Positions 55,540-64,000 of a stretch of 64,000 nt of DNA are shown one piece after another; positions within the stretch are counted from its first letter, which is position 1, and the number at the start of each line of letters is the position of its first letter. The notes under the pieces are model-generated. The model was not told where the DNA came from. It saw only the letters and a program-made list of their open reading frames with translations, and made no database searches. Origin of the DNA: Bretschneidera sinensis (Eukaryota; Streptophyta; Magnoliopsida; Brassicales; Akaniaceae). The stretch spans positions 67,311,120-67,375,119 of the forward strand of contig CM043700.1 of NCBI GenBank assembly GCA_023935145.1, read 5' to 3'. Position numbers and translations under genes: made by a program.

Positions 55540-56576
55540 AAGTCAGAATGACTACCAGCTCACAAGAGACCAAGAAGGAAGGCTGGTTGGACCACCTTCA
55601 AGATATAGGTTTACGGATGCTGCAGATGCAGCAGCTCCTTGGACAGAAGAAGAGATGAATGAACAAGAGACTTACACGGATGCCATGGAGTGTAAGGATT
55701 CGCCAAGATGGAAGCTAGCTATGGAGGAAGAAATGGATTCTTTGAGGAAGAACAACTTCTGGGAATTGGTGAAAATTCCAGGAAACTAGAAAGTTGTAGA
55801 ATGTAAGTGCACTTACAATATCAAAGAAGAGTACCCTCCAGGAGATAAAGTCCAAAACAAAGCTAGGCTGGTGGCGAATGGGTTCACAAGAAGAGAAGAC
55901 ATAGGTTTCACAGAAACTTTCTCACCTGGACACAAGGTGGAGAAGATGGTGAGTATCCTCATTTCTGTCGATGATGTACTGATGGTTCGGAATAGCAGGG
56001 AGAGGATGGAAAGGTTTACATCTCAACTCAGTGAGGAGTTCGAGAGGAAGGATCTCAGCCTTACACAAAAGATCCTTCGGATGTGTAGAATCCAAGAAAA
56101 GGAGAGAAACCGGTTGAGGGTCTCTTGGGTAATGGGTGTTCTCAGCAAATTTGTGAGTAATCCCGGAAAAGAAGCATTGGCTTGGGATGACAAGGTTGCT
56201 GAGGAATTTGAAGGCTCAGTGGCAGCCGGTGGTAGCACTCATAACAAACAGGGCAGAACACATAGCTGCTATGGAAGCCATAAAGGAGGCTATGGGGTGC
56301 AAAGGGTTGTTAGACGAGTGGAAGGTCCTAAAAGAGCAGGTGGTGGTATTTTTGGATAGACAAAGTGCGTGGAACTTATGGAGGAATCTGGTGTTTCATG
56401 AGGGGACGAAGCATATGGATGTTCAGTATCATTACATTTGGGTAAATGTTACGAAAGAATGCATTCATGTTGACAAGAAGACCATGAAAGAAAGCCCTGC
56501 AGATTTAGGTACTAAAATTCTACCTCTAAGTAAGTTCAATCATTGCCTGGGACTACTCAGGATTGGAGTTGGTTAA
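55540..56576 (+). pseudogene. Element B truncated RT and RNase H
   Basis: 55670-55930 reads AMEEEMDSLRKNNFWELVKI and KARLVANGFTRREDIGFTET. At FSPGHKVEK the sequence jumps over about 115 residues that A has between FSP and GHKVEE, removing fingers and palm including the first active-site Asp. ISVDDVLMVRNSRERM keeps a changed YxDD box (VDD). A further jump after ILRMC removes much of the connection. 56187-56576 is RNase H with EHIAAMEAIKEAMGCKGLLD, TKHMDVQYHYIWVN and LSKFNHCLGLLRIG. It cannot encode a working polymerase. Confidence 0.85.
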
Positions 56577-56659
56577 TTGATTACTCAAGATGAGTTTGGA
56601 TCCCGAAGCTCTCTGCACAATGGTTCAGGTTTTTTGAACACTTGGACAAAGGTAGAGAT

Positions 56660-57601
56660 TGTTGGTATTTATCTAAGGTTCAAACATGTCCAAGTATGGT
56701 TCAAAGATGGTTAAAGTCTAAACCAAAGGTGGTTGATCAAAGTTTAGCAAGTTAGAAGGCTGCACACATGTGTGTGCTTCATTTTGGAGCAAGGGAAGGG
56801 CATGCGCACTAGTGTGTGCACTTCTGCACACAAGCATAAGGGTGTTGTATGAAGGGGACAACAACTCAAAGCTGCAGCGCTGGTTCCTCAGCGTTGCAGC
56901 TTTGGAATCTGGCAGGAACAGCATAAGGGACAGAAACTCAAAGCTGCAGCGCTGGGAAGTCGACGTTGCAGCACTGGCCGGCAGCATGCATGAGGACTTT
57001 CTTAGGTGCGTGTGTGCAAGATCAAAACGCACAGCACCACTTAGGAAAGTGATGAAGGACCTTGATTAAGTGGGAATCATGATCAAAGGGTGAGGATTGA
57101 ATCTCAAGAATGTCCAAGAAGTGGATGGCTATAAAAGGGGTTCCCAAGCCTCATTTTTCACATATAGAATAAAAACACATACAAGACACACTTTGAGATC
57201 AATTGTGTTACAAGAGAGAATTGTGTGAGAGGGACAAACACAAGAGGGACTCTTTGTAAGTAAGGCTGGTTATAAAGAAGAGAGGTTAGTAGAGAATTGA
57301 TAGAAAGCATTGTAATAGGTCTATCACTTTCTCGTTCTCTTCTTGGTTTCTTCAAGAACTTGAGCTTCTTAAAGGGGATTGCTGTAACTTGTAAGAACCA
57401 TTTGATTTAGTGCAGAGAGTTCGGAGGAACTCACGGGGACGTAGGCACATTGCCGAACCTCGATAACAAATTGCTTGTCTTCTTTTATTCTTTGATTTTC
57501 TGTTCTTGTGTTCGATTGTTGTATTTATTTCTACAAGTCATTCTAGACTTGGGTGTTTGGAAGATCACCACCTGGGCATCTTGTCAAGGTGGTTTCCAAC
57601 A
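56660..57601 (+). repeat. Element B 3' LTR
   Basis: 942 bp, TGTTGGTATTTATC...GGTTTCCAACA, preceded by the purine-rich CAAAGGTAGAGAT. It is close to the 5' LTR along most of its length ('gcagcgctgggaagt', 'ggctataaaaggggttccc'). TTTAC follows as TSD. Confidence 0.92.
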
Positions 57602-58224
57602 TTTACAAATACAGCAACCCTCTCCAAGAAACTCAAGTTCTTGAAGAACTAAAGAAGAAGAAGTAAAAGAAAGTGATAAGAACTAACCCTGAAATTTTCT
57701 CAAGAAAATTCCCCTTACAAGCCCTTGAATCCCCTTTCTATTCTACTCTCTCTTTCTAAACAACCAGCCTTTACAATGAGTCTCTCTTGTTTTGTGTCTT
57801 TGCAATCTTACAATTGATCTCTCTTTCAATCACAAGTTATTTCTCACACTTATGGAGATTGAAGCTAGGTGACGCTTTATATAATGCACCAACTTCTTGA
57901 ACCATCTTGAGGATCAATATCCACTCTTAGATCTTGAGGACCAATCAATTCTAAGTGATCCTGTGTGTTTTGTTCATGCCTTACGCACCATTTGAAATGC
58001 TAAAACATAAGCATCAGGTGTGCCTCGTGCTGAGGCTTGGATTGGGCTGGGCCACGGCGCATACCAAGGCACCCTCTTCATCCTTTCTAAGCACTGCGGC
58101 GTGGGGGAGGCTTAGCCGCGACGCACACCTGCTCCAGGTCTTCTCCTTTGCTGGTGGCCGCGGCGCACAGCTTGACCTGATGATGAATTTCAACTCCCGT
58201 TTAATCCTTAGATAAATACCAACA
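57602..58224 (-). repeat. Element A 5' LTR, remaining part
   Basis: Continues the A LTR after element B: 'tttacaaatacagcaaccctctcc' matches 23735 onward in the 3' LTR. It is shorter than the partner mainly through gaps in the GC-rich part (58020-58190). It ends ATACCAACA at 58224, followed by the TSD ACAAA. Confidence 0.9.
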
Positions 58225-58547
58225 ACAAACAATCCAATCTTATCAGAACAGCGCATCCAGTGGGAATTTTGATCATATCATGACACTTAGTGATCTATCA
58301 GTCTCCTAATTGGATTTTGCTCCACAACACTATATAAGAGAGCTCTCACCATCAAAGTTATTCATTCACAATCTATACTAAATTCTTCAGTTTTAATTCT
58401 TAAGCCCTATACTAACTTAGGCGTTGGAGAGTTCCTCCAGAGGCACAACCCTTTTGGCCCTCCGAAGTCTTAGGTTTTCTCTCGTTTCGTGTGCATAGGT
58501 CCTACATTTGGCTTGTTCGCATACTCAATAGATTTTCGACATCAACA
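58225..58547 (+). repeat. Element E 3' LTR, second part
   Basis: After the A TSD the E LTR resumes. It has a TATA box (TATATAAGAG, 58331-58340), a leader with 'taacttaggcgttggagag' (near 58413), a common Tat LTR phrase, and the end CGACATCAACA at 58547. The bases after it (ATATA) would be the target duplication; the partner is lost. Confidence 0.75.
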
Positions 58548-60525
58548 ATATACTTTAAACCTTTTCTTTGCTACCAGTAACCACTGCAAGTTTAACTTTT
58601 TTTTGGATTATTCAAAAAAAATTCAAGCTAAAAATCTTTTTCTTCTTGCAATACATGGTTTTTTCCCCATATTTCATCTTCTCTGGAATCTCCACCACTA
58701 TACAAGTACACAAATCCTAAATACTAATTCATTAATCCACAAAGTCATCCCTTACCAATCAAAGAAAATTGAAAAAAAAAAAGTTTAAGAGCACTGTTTT
58801 CTCACCAAGTCAAATAAAGGTCTAGACAACTTGTTACCTACATCAAAGCTTTAATTTTTGTTTAGGGACCCAACACCATCGACCAATGAAACTTCCTCCA
58901 AACTTCATCTCGCACCACCACCCACCAACCACCACCCTCCAACATCTAAGCTCCTTTATCCTCAAATCTCACGCCCCACTCTCTTCGATCTGCCTTACCC
59001 AATCACCATCACCAAACCCATCGATCTTAGAGATTCAGCTCAAAATCAACACAATCATCATCGGTCGTCTTTTCAGATTGTATTTTGGTTGAAGAAAACA
59101 AGGGCATTGTGAGAGTGAGACAACATCTTTTTGGATGGAAATCTATGGGCAACATGAGAGAGCGCTCTGTGTGAAATTTTGCCAATTCAAAACATTTTCT
59201 TCGTCCTAGACAAATTTAGTTTTGGTAATATAATCAGCCTAAAACTAAAACATTTGAGTTAAATTGGTGACATTGAAACTTTTGGGAAAAAATTTAATTT
59301 AAAAAAAAACGGACGAATATAAACTTTAGGGTTAAATTAGGTCACATGAATCAATTTTAAATATGTAATCATAGATCAATTTTATTTAAAAATCAAATTA
59401 CTCAAATTTTAAATATTCTTAACTTAAAAAAAGCTTATCAAATATGTTAATCAAATTTAAAACAATTTAATCTTATTTATTTAAACACTATGAATTTGTT
59501 AGAAAGAAATAAACCCATGCATTTCATGCTTTTGTTTAAAAAAAAAACCCCTCAAACAAAACTAAATCTTTTTATTTTTATAACCGCCTAATCTCAAATA
59601 TTCACTCTCTCACACTTGAAGTTAATTAAAAAAATTGAAAAAATAAAGATATTATTACTTTGCAACGAAACCTCTCAATCTTAAAACTCTTTTTTAAGCT
59701 TCTCAATTCAAAGATTTAATTTTCAGGAATTTCTAAATTTTAAGGTGTTATCCCTTTATACCACGTTCGTGTAAAGACTTCATAAGTTCATATATTTTGT
59801 TATAAGTAAATAATAATCAAGCCGGTAGACTCGATTTGAAAACATTATAGTTGGCCTAATATCATGATCAAATCAATTGATTTATTAAGCTTACTATTAA
59901 TAAAGACAAACTTCAAATTAATGCTAACGATGACCATTTTGTTGTGATCGTTTTAACACTAATTTTAATTTTAAAAATTTTTAAGAATTTAAATGTGTAA
60001 TTTAATTAGATATAGGAAAACAAAACCATCTTGTTGGGATTTGTTCATAAAGTTTCACTCTTTAACTCGTTGATATGATTGTATTTTGCTTATAAAAACA
60101 TCTGTGAATCATTATGTTTGGATATTGTAAAACATAAAAGCAATTGATAAAATATGTCAAACCTTTGGTTAAAAAGATAACCCTGAGATTTGGGTCTCAT
60201 TTTTTGTCACGCAAAATTAAATTTAATATTGATATGGACCCAATTATAATGTCATGTAGATAAATATAAAAACTAAAATTAAAAACAGACAAAAATTTTA
60301 AATAAAATAAACAAAATAAAACTGATCCTAATCCTTTCTTATTTCTCGGTACGACACTGTGCTATGGCAACGATTCAACCTTTCACATTTTCTTTTCCTT
60401 TCTTCAATAACAGCACTTGAACCAGCTTGCAAGGTGAAAAACACTACAAAGCCCATGGGGTGACGGGCTATTGGGGAATCCTTACTGCCCAGTTGCCTTC
60501 TCCCCCTCTCTCTTTATTTCCCATT
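58548..60525. other. Non-coding DNA right of the nest
   Basis: AC-rich at 58900-59060 ('caccacccaccaaccaccacc'), then AT-rich. The frames 58858-59112 and 58886-59092 are low-complexity Pro/His/Thr text in overlapping frames and look fortuitous. The part 59220-59360 resembles a decayed DNA-transposon end but has no partner. No gene was recognised. Confidence 0.45.
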
Positions 60526-61620
60526 TTCCAGTTTTATTATATTAAATAATATAATTAAATATTAATATAATATTATACTAAGTATTATAAAATAATAAAA
60601 TAATATTATTATAATAAGAAATATACCATATTAATAACATAGATAAATAATAATATATTAGTAATAATTAATAAATACCAATGTATTATTAAAAGCACAA
60701 AAATATAAATAAACTAATAAATATTTGAAAGTATAATTAAATATTAATATAATATTATACTAAATATAATAAAACCACAAGATAATATCAGTATATTAAA
60801 TAATATAATATAATAAAAATAATATATAATAATATTATATTAATAATACATAATAAATATAAAATATTTTTTAAAAATAAATTAATAAATAAATATTCAA
60901 AAACATAATTAAATAATAATATAATACTATGCAAAAAATCATTAAATATATATTATTACTATTATAATAAATAATATAATTTAATAATATAATTATATAT
61001 AAAATTTTAGTAATATATGACTAATAATTAATAAAAATAGAATATAATTAAATATTAATATGATATTAAATATTTGAAAATAATATAATTAACTATTATA
61101 ATATAGTTAAATAATATAATATTATGATAGTAAATAATATGATATATATATATATATATATAATGAAACAATATTAAATATCATAAAATAAAAAAATATG
61201 AATAATAAAATAATATCATTATATTAAAAATATAATATATTAATAAAAATAATATAATATATAAATAATAATACTAATATAAGATAATTATATGATAAAA
61301 TTATATATTATTAATAAGTAAAGTAAATAATAAAATTAAAATAATATTTTCACTATAAATACATTAATATGATTAATTATATATATTTTATTCTTGAACA
61401 CATTTTAATCCATATGTTTTATTATAATGGTATGAACATGTTAACCAAGTATTGTAATCGATTCCAATTTCAATTCAATGGTCTTTTCCATATTCTAACC
61501 AAAAAAATGTAATCAGATTCCAACCTCAATACCATTACAGCTTTGATTACATTACAACATCTATTACATTACAATATTGATTCCATTACCGCAACCAAAC
61601 AGATCCTAACGCTTTCTGTA
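60526..61620. repeat. AT-rich non-autonomous element, copy 2
   Basis: About 860 bases of almost pure AT ('aataatataat' words, a (TA)n run at 61142-61162) are followed by a tail with 'gaacatgttaaccaagtattg', 'tgattacattacaac', 'ccattaccgcaaccaaacag' and 'ctgtaatgg'. The tail matches that at 13325-13440, so both belong to one family. Repeated 'attacattac' words suggest it can fold. Confidence 0.5.
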
Positions 61621-63084
61621 ATGGATCCAACTTAAAGCAACTTTAAACTAAAGTTTTATTTTAAAATTTACAAAAAAAAAAAAAAAAAATGTAGTCAAAT
61701 TGAATCAAATTTTATTATAGGACAAATTACAATGCACTATCTCTAAGTTTGTTAAAATGATATTAACCTACCAAACATTTTTAAAACCTACAATTCATCT
61801 AAAAATATCAATTTTCACCATCAAACAACCTCAAAATAAATTTTTTTAAGAATCAAAATTTTAATTAGATATCACTTTTAAAGATGACCAAAGTACCAGT
61901 AGTATTATAAAATCTCCAAGTGATTATGATAGGTTTGATTATCCTATCCATTTATTTCAAAATTGTTTATAACATAAAATTTTAAGTTATTTCAATTCAT
62001 AATTTTCTAAAAAATTAAAAATATTAAGTATCATGTTAATTTTTAAAATAGAAAAGCTTGTCGTTGATTTTTATTTCATGATGATCCTTTATATGCATTT
62101 ATTTGAGATGTTAGTCCATTTTATTTAATAAAAAAAAATATATCAACAAACATTTCATTTAAAATATGTAATTTTCTATCGTGACGATTTTCGATTTTCA
62201 TTTATTTGATGATGTGATAGGCAACAATATCATAAATTTTTTAAAATATAAATATATGAAGTAAAATTTGTGTATACCATATAATAGAATATAAATCCAT
62301 TTAAAATATAATTTTAACAGTTTTAAAAAAAAAACGATGATAATTGTTTTTTAAAAGCTCTCTAAAAAATTCTTTGTTAGATATGTTTCATTCCTAATAC
62401 TTATATTTTTTTAAAAATACTATTTTTGATACCTAAAAATACTTTAATCATCATAAAAATAATATTCAATTAAAATTTTGATTCTTTAAAAACATTCATT
62501 TTGATACTATTTTAATTTTTTGAGAACCAGCACACAATTCAAGGCTCATCTCAATTCAAGGCTCTATCTCTATCTTCACCACTTTTTTTTCTGTCTGGCC
62601 TTCCGAGATTTGGTGCATACCCGTACCAAAAGAAACAAGGTGCGGAGAAATTGGTTTATGTTTCTTTTGCATGTTTTTTTCGTTCCTTTTTGATAAAAAA
62701 AAGGGAGAGAATAATGCTTGTTTTTATGGCTTTATTGAAAAATGTCAAAACGACAAAGGTACTATTCTCATTGATCGAAAAGTCAAGAGGATAGCTATTA
62801 ATTGTGCTGTTAGAATTCTGACCAGAGAAAAGTGAAAGGCAAAACAATAGTAACCAACCTCTGACACTAGGCGATCCAAAAATTGCGGGTACAAAAGAAG
62901 CTTAGAATCTTCCCTTTCCTTAATTCCAAAATTCGCAATTACTATAATCCTTATCACTCGTGTTAGCATATTTATGTTTAACCCTCTGATTCAGATATTT
63001 TGATGTAGTAAAACTATGTTTTTATTACTGATCTGTTTATTGAAGTATGCAAGCTCTTTATGACAATGAGACATAACTCAAACC
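61621..63084. other. AT-rich non-coding DNA
   Basis: A poly-A run at about 61671-61690 is followed by 'ggacaaattacaatgcac', a phrase often found at ends of plant DNA transposons. The open frames on the minus strand at 62656-62969 (MFCLSLFSGQNSNSTINSYP; RIIVIANFGIKEREDSKLLL) overlap in different frames and match no family I know. No gene is supported. Confidence 0.4.
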
Positions 63085-64000
63085 TCATCATATCATGACA
63101 GTGTTAAATTGCGGAATCAGACAAAGTTAGGGAATCAAAAAAGATTGTGAAATCAAAGAAGATTGTAGAACAAACAAGATCTGCAAATCTACATACTGAA
63201 GATTGTGGAAGATAAGGTAGGCATCTCGATAGGTGTTTGTACATATAGAAGGCATATGGTGAGACATTTGAAGTCAAAGCTAAGGAACGAAGCTAAAGAT
63301 GAACTAGGCACTTAACATGAAAGAGTCGCCTGCTAAAGAAAGAGTCGACTTAGTTTGCATCTGCCAGGAGTAGGCGCCAGTCTAGGCGCTTGGGAGTGAG
63401 TTAGGCACCTACATAGGCCCTTGGGAGAGAGCTAGGTGCTTGACTAGGCGGCTATCCTTGCAACCTGAAGATTGAAAACCGAAGCCTTGAAGAGCCCCAA
63501 TCTACATAGAAGCTGAAGACGTCTGGCAAGACGCCTAGTTAGACGTTTGCAAATACTTGTTGGAAGTCAATCAATTCCATATTTAAATAGATCACAGTCA
63601 TAAGTTCAGAGGATTTTTTGAAATCACACAGGAGCAAATTTCATAATTTACTTACTTGAAGACATATGTGAAGACTATGAATAGTGGAAGCTGAAATGAT
63701 GATAAAACGCACAATATAAAAGCTTGAAATCAGAATCGTTTACTATCAAGTTTTTAGTATTCATTCAGTGAGTTGTAAGACTGTGACTCTTTGTAAGGTG
63801 TGCTTGGTACCCATTAAACGCAAATATTTATAAGATTGATTAACTAATGGAACTCGGTAGACCTAGAAGGCCTATTAAAGAAGTGGAATAGGCACATTCA
63901 TATTTTCGAACCACTATAAAATTACGTGTCCAATTATTTTCTTCCTTATCTCTTTACTTTAGCAAGTCTTTCAATTCTCGTTTTAATAGTGTCTCTAATT
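63085..64000 (+). repeat. Probable copia-type LTR, cut by the window end
   Basis: It includes many copies of 'aggcgcttggga', 'taggcg' and similar words (63350-63545), 'agattgtgaaatcaaagaagattgtaga' type repeats at the start, and near 63815-63930 'ctcggtagacctagaagg', 'gaagtggaataggcac' and 'cgaaccactataaaatt', phrases seen in U5 parts of large plant copia LTRs. The start is not certain and the element body lies outside the window. Confidence 0.42.

Larger units (their letters stand above)
52044..57601 (+). mobile_element. Element B: copia retrotransposon with internal deletions
   Basis: The element lies inside the A 5' LTR in opposite orientation and has TSD TTTAC on both sides (52039-52043, 57602-57606). 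Order: 5' LTR 52044-52990, PBS 52992-53003, gag from 53231, protease and integrase 54060-55516, cut-down RT and RNase H 55540-56576, PPT near 56648-56659, 3' LTR 56660-57601. It is a relative of A but lacks about 70 Gag residues, more than 100 RT residues and part of the RT-RNase H link. Stops occur at protease and at the zinc knuckle, so it is non-autonomous or dead. Confidence 0.92.
23542..58224 (-). mobile_element. Element A: Ty1/copia retrotransposon, split by B, C and D
   Basis: Both outer ends are LTR ends (TGTTGGGAAATCAC at 23542; ACCAACA at 58218-58224) and both are flanked by the TSD ACAAA (23537-23541, 58225-58229). On the minus strand the order is 5' LTR (58224-57602 plus 52043-51845), PBS and leader (51844-51600), element C and its passengers (51599-28592), gag (28545 down), protease, integrase, RT, RNase H (to 24530), PPT and 3' LTR (24448-23542). 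Without the insertions A would be about 6 kb, normal for copia. Coding parts are frameshifted. Confidence 0.9.
15000..58547 (+). mobile_element. Element E: Tat-type Ty3/gypsy retrotransposon, 5'-truncated, host of the nest
   Basis: On the plus strand the order is integrase (15030-16030), tandem repeats, an antisense ORF (18469-16559), two more tandem-repeat families (18935-23055) and a 3' LTR split by element A. The LTR end at 58541-58547 reads ATCAACA after 'ttttcgac', a typical Tat LTR end. An antisense ORF between pol and the 3' LTR is a known feature of the Tat lineage. gag, protease and RT are missing to the left. Own sequence is about 15000-19806, 22606-23541 and 58225-58547; the rest is inserted DNA. 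Confidence 0.8.

Noticed and set aside
58858..59112. Plus-strand frames rich in Pro, His and Thr
   Set aside because: Two overlapping frames are open in the same AC-rich DNA; no motif, no splice context and no neighbour support.
62656..62969. Two minus-strand frames of 63 and 74 codons
   Set aside because: Overlapping in different frames, no recognisable domain; a decayed host exon cannot be excluded but is not supported.

Overview
This is plant nuclear DNA, most likely from a eudicot. The evidence is a broken copy of a plant ataxin-3-type Josephin gene with introns, plant-only transposon domains (plant mobile domain, gypsy-type antisense ORF, 'putative plant transposon protein' domain) and Tat, Athila, chromovirus and SIRE-type retrotransposons. 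I cannot name the species. I see no intact host gene, rRNA, tRNA, CRISPR array or bacterial feature. Nearly everything is transposable-element sequence in various stages of decay.

Layout. 1-1196: 5' end of a Mutator-like element on the minus strand. 1796-2818: fragment of a Josephin (ataxin-3-like) gene on the minus strand, split by a 491-bp solo LTR (2192-2682, TSD ACTTT) and frameshifted. 4690-5035 and 5321-5780: two foldback or MITE-like elements. 6425-7000: an LTR-like block. 7489-8585: a plant-mobile-domain pseudogene. 8577-13120: a 5'-truncated chromovirus-like Ty3/gypsy element on the minus strand. 13125-14890: AT-rich DNA, a degenerate telomere-like stretch and CT-rich DNA.

From about 15000 to 58547 the window is one nested block. 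Host element E is a 5'-truncated Tat-type gypsy element on the plus strand: integrase, an antisense ORF, then arrays of about 48-bp hairpin repeats and about 52-bp repeats. Element F (19807-22605), a DNA-transposon-like unit with long terminal inverted repeats, sits inside the 48-bp array. The 3' LTR of E is split by copia element A (23542-58224, minus strand, TSD ACAAA). A is itself split twice: by related copia element B (52044-57601, plus strand, TSD TTTAC) in its 5' LTR, and by the SIRE-type copia element C (minus strand, TSD CTTTT) between its leader and gag. C carries an extra ORF after pol, and Athila-like element D is inserted in that ORF (TSD CCGTC on the plus strand).

The most informative structure is an 11.6-kb direct duplication inside this nest. 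The series 'A gag/integrase, C 3' LTR, C extra ORF, D LTR' occurs at 26249-32760 and again at 37841-44410. Copy 1 is followed by D internal sequence (32761-37845) and copy 2 by a solo D LTR and the rest of C. The simplest history is A, then C into A, then D into C, then a tandem duplication, then loss of one D interior by LTR-LTR recombination.

58548-64000 is AT-rich non-coding DNA, including a second copy of the AT-rich element family seen near 13.1-13.4 kb, and ends in what looks like the first part of another LTR. Exact identities and ages need alignment, which I could not run.
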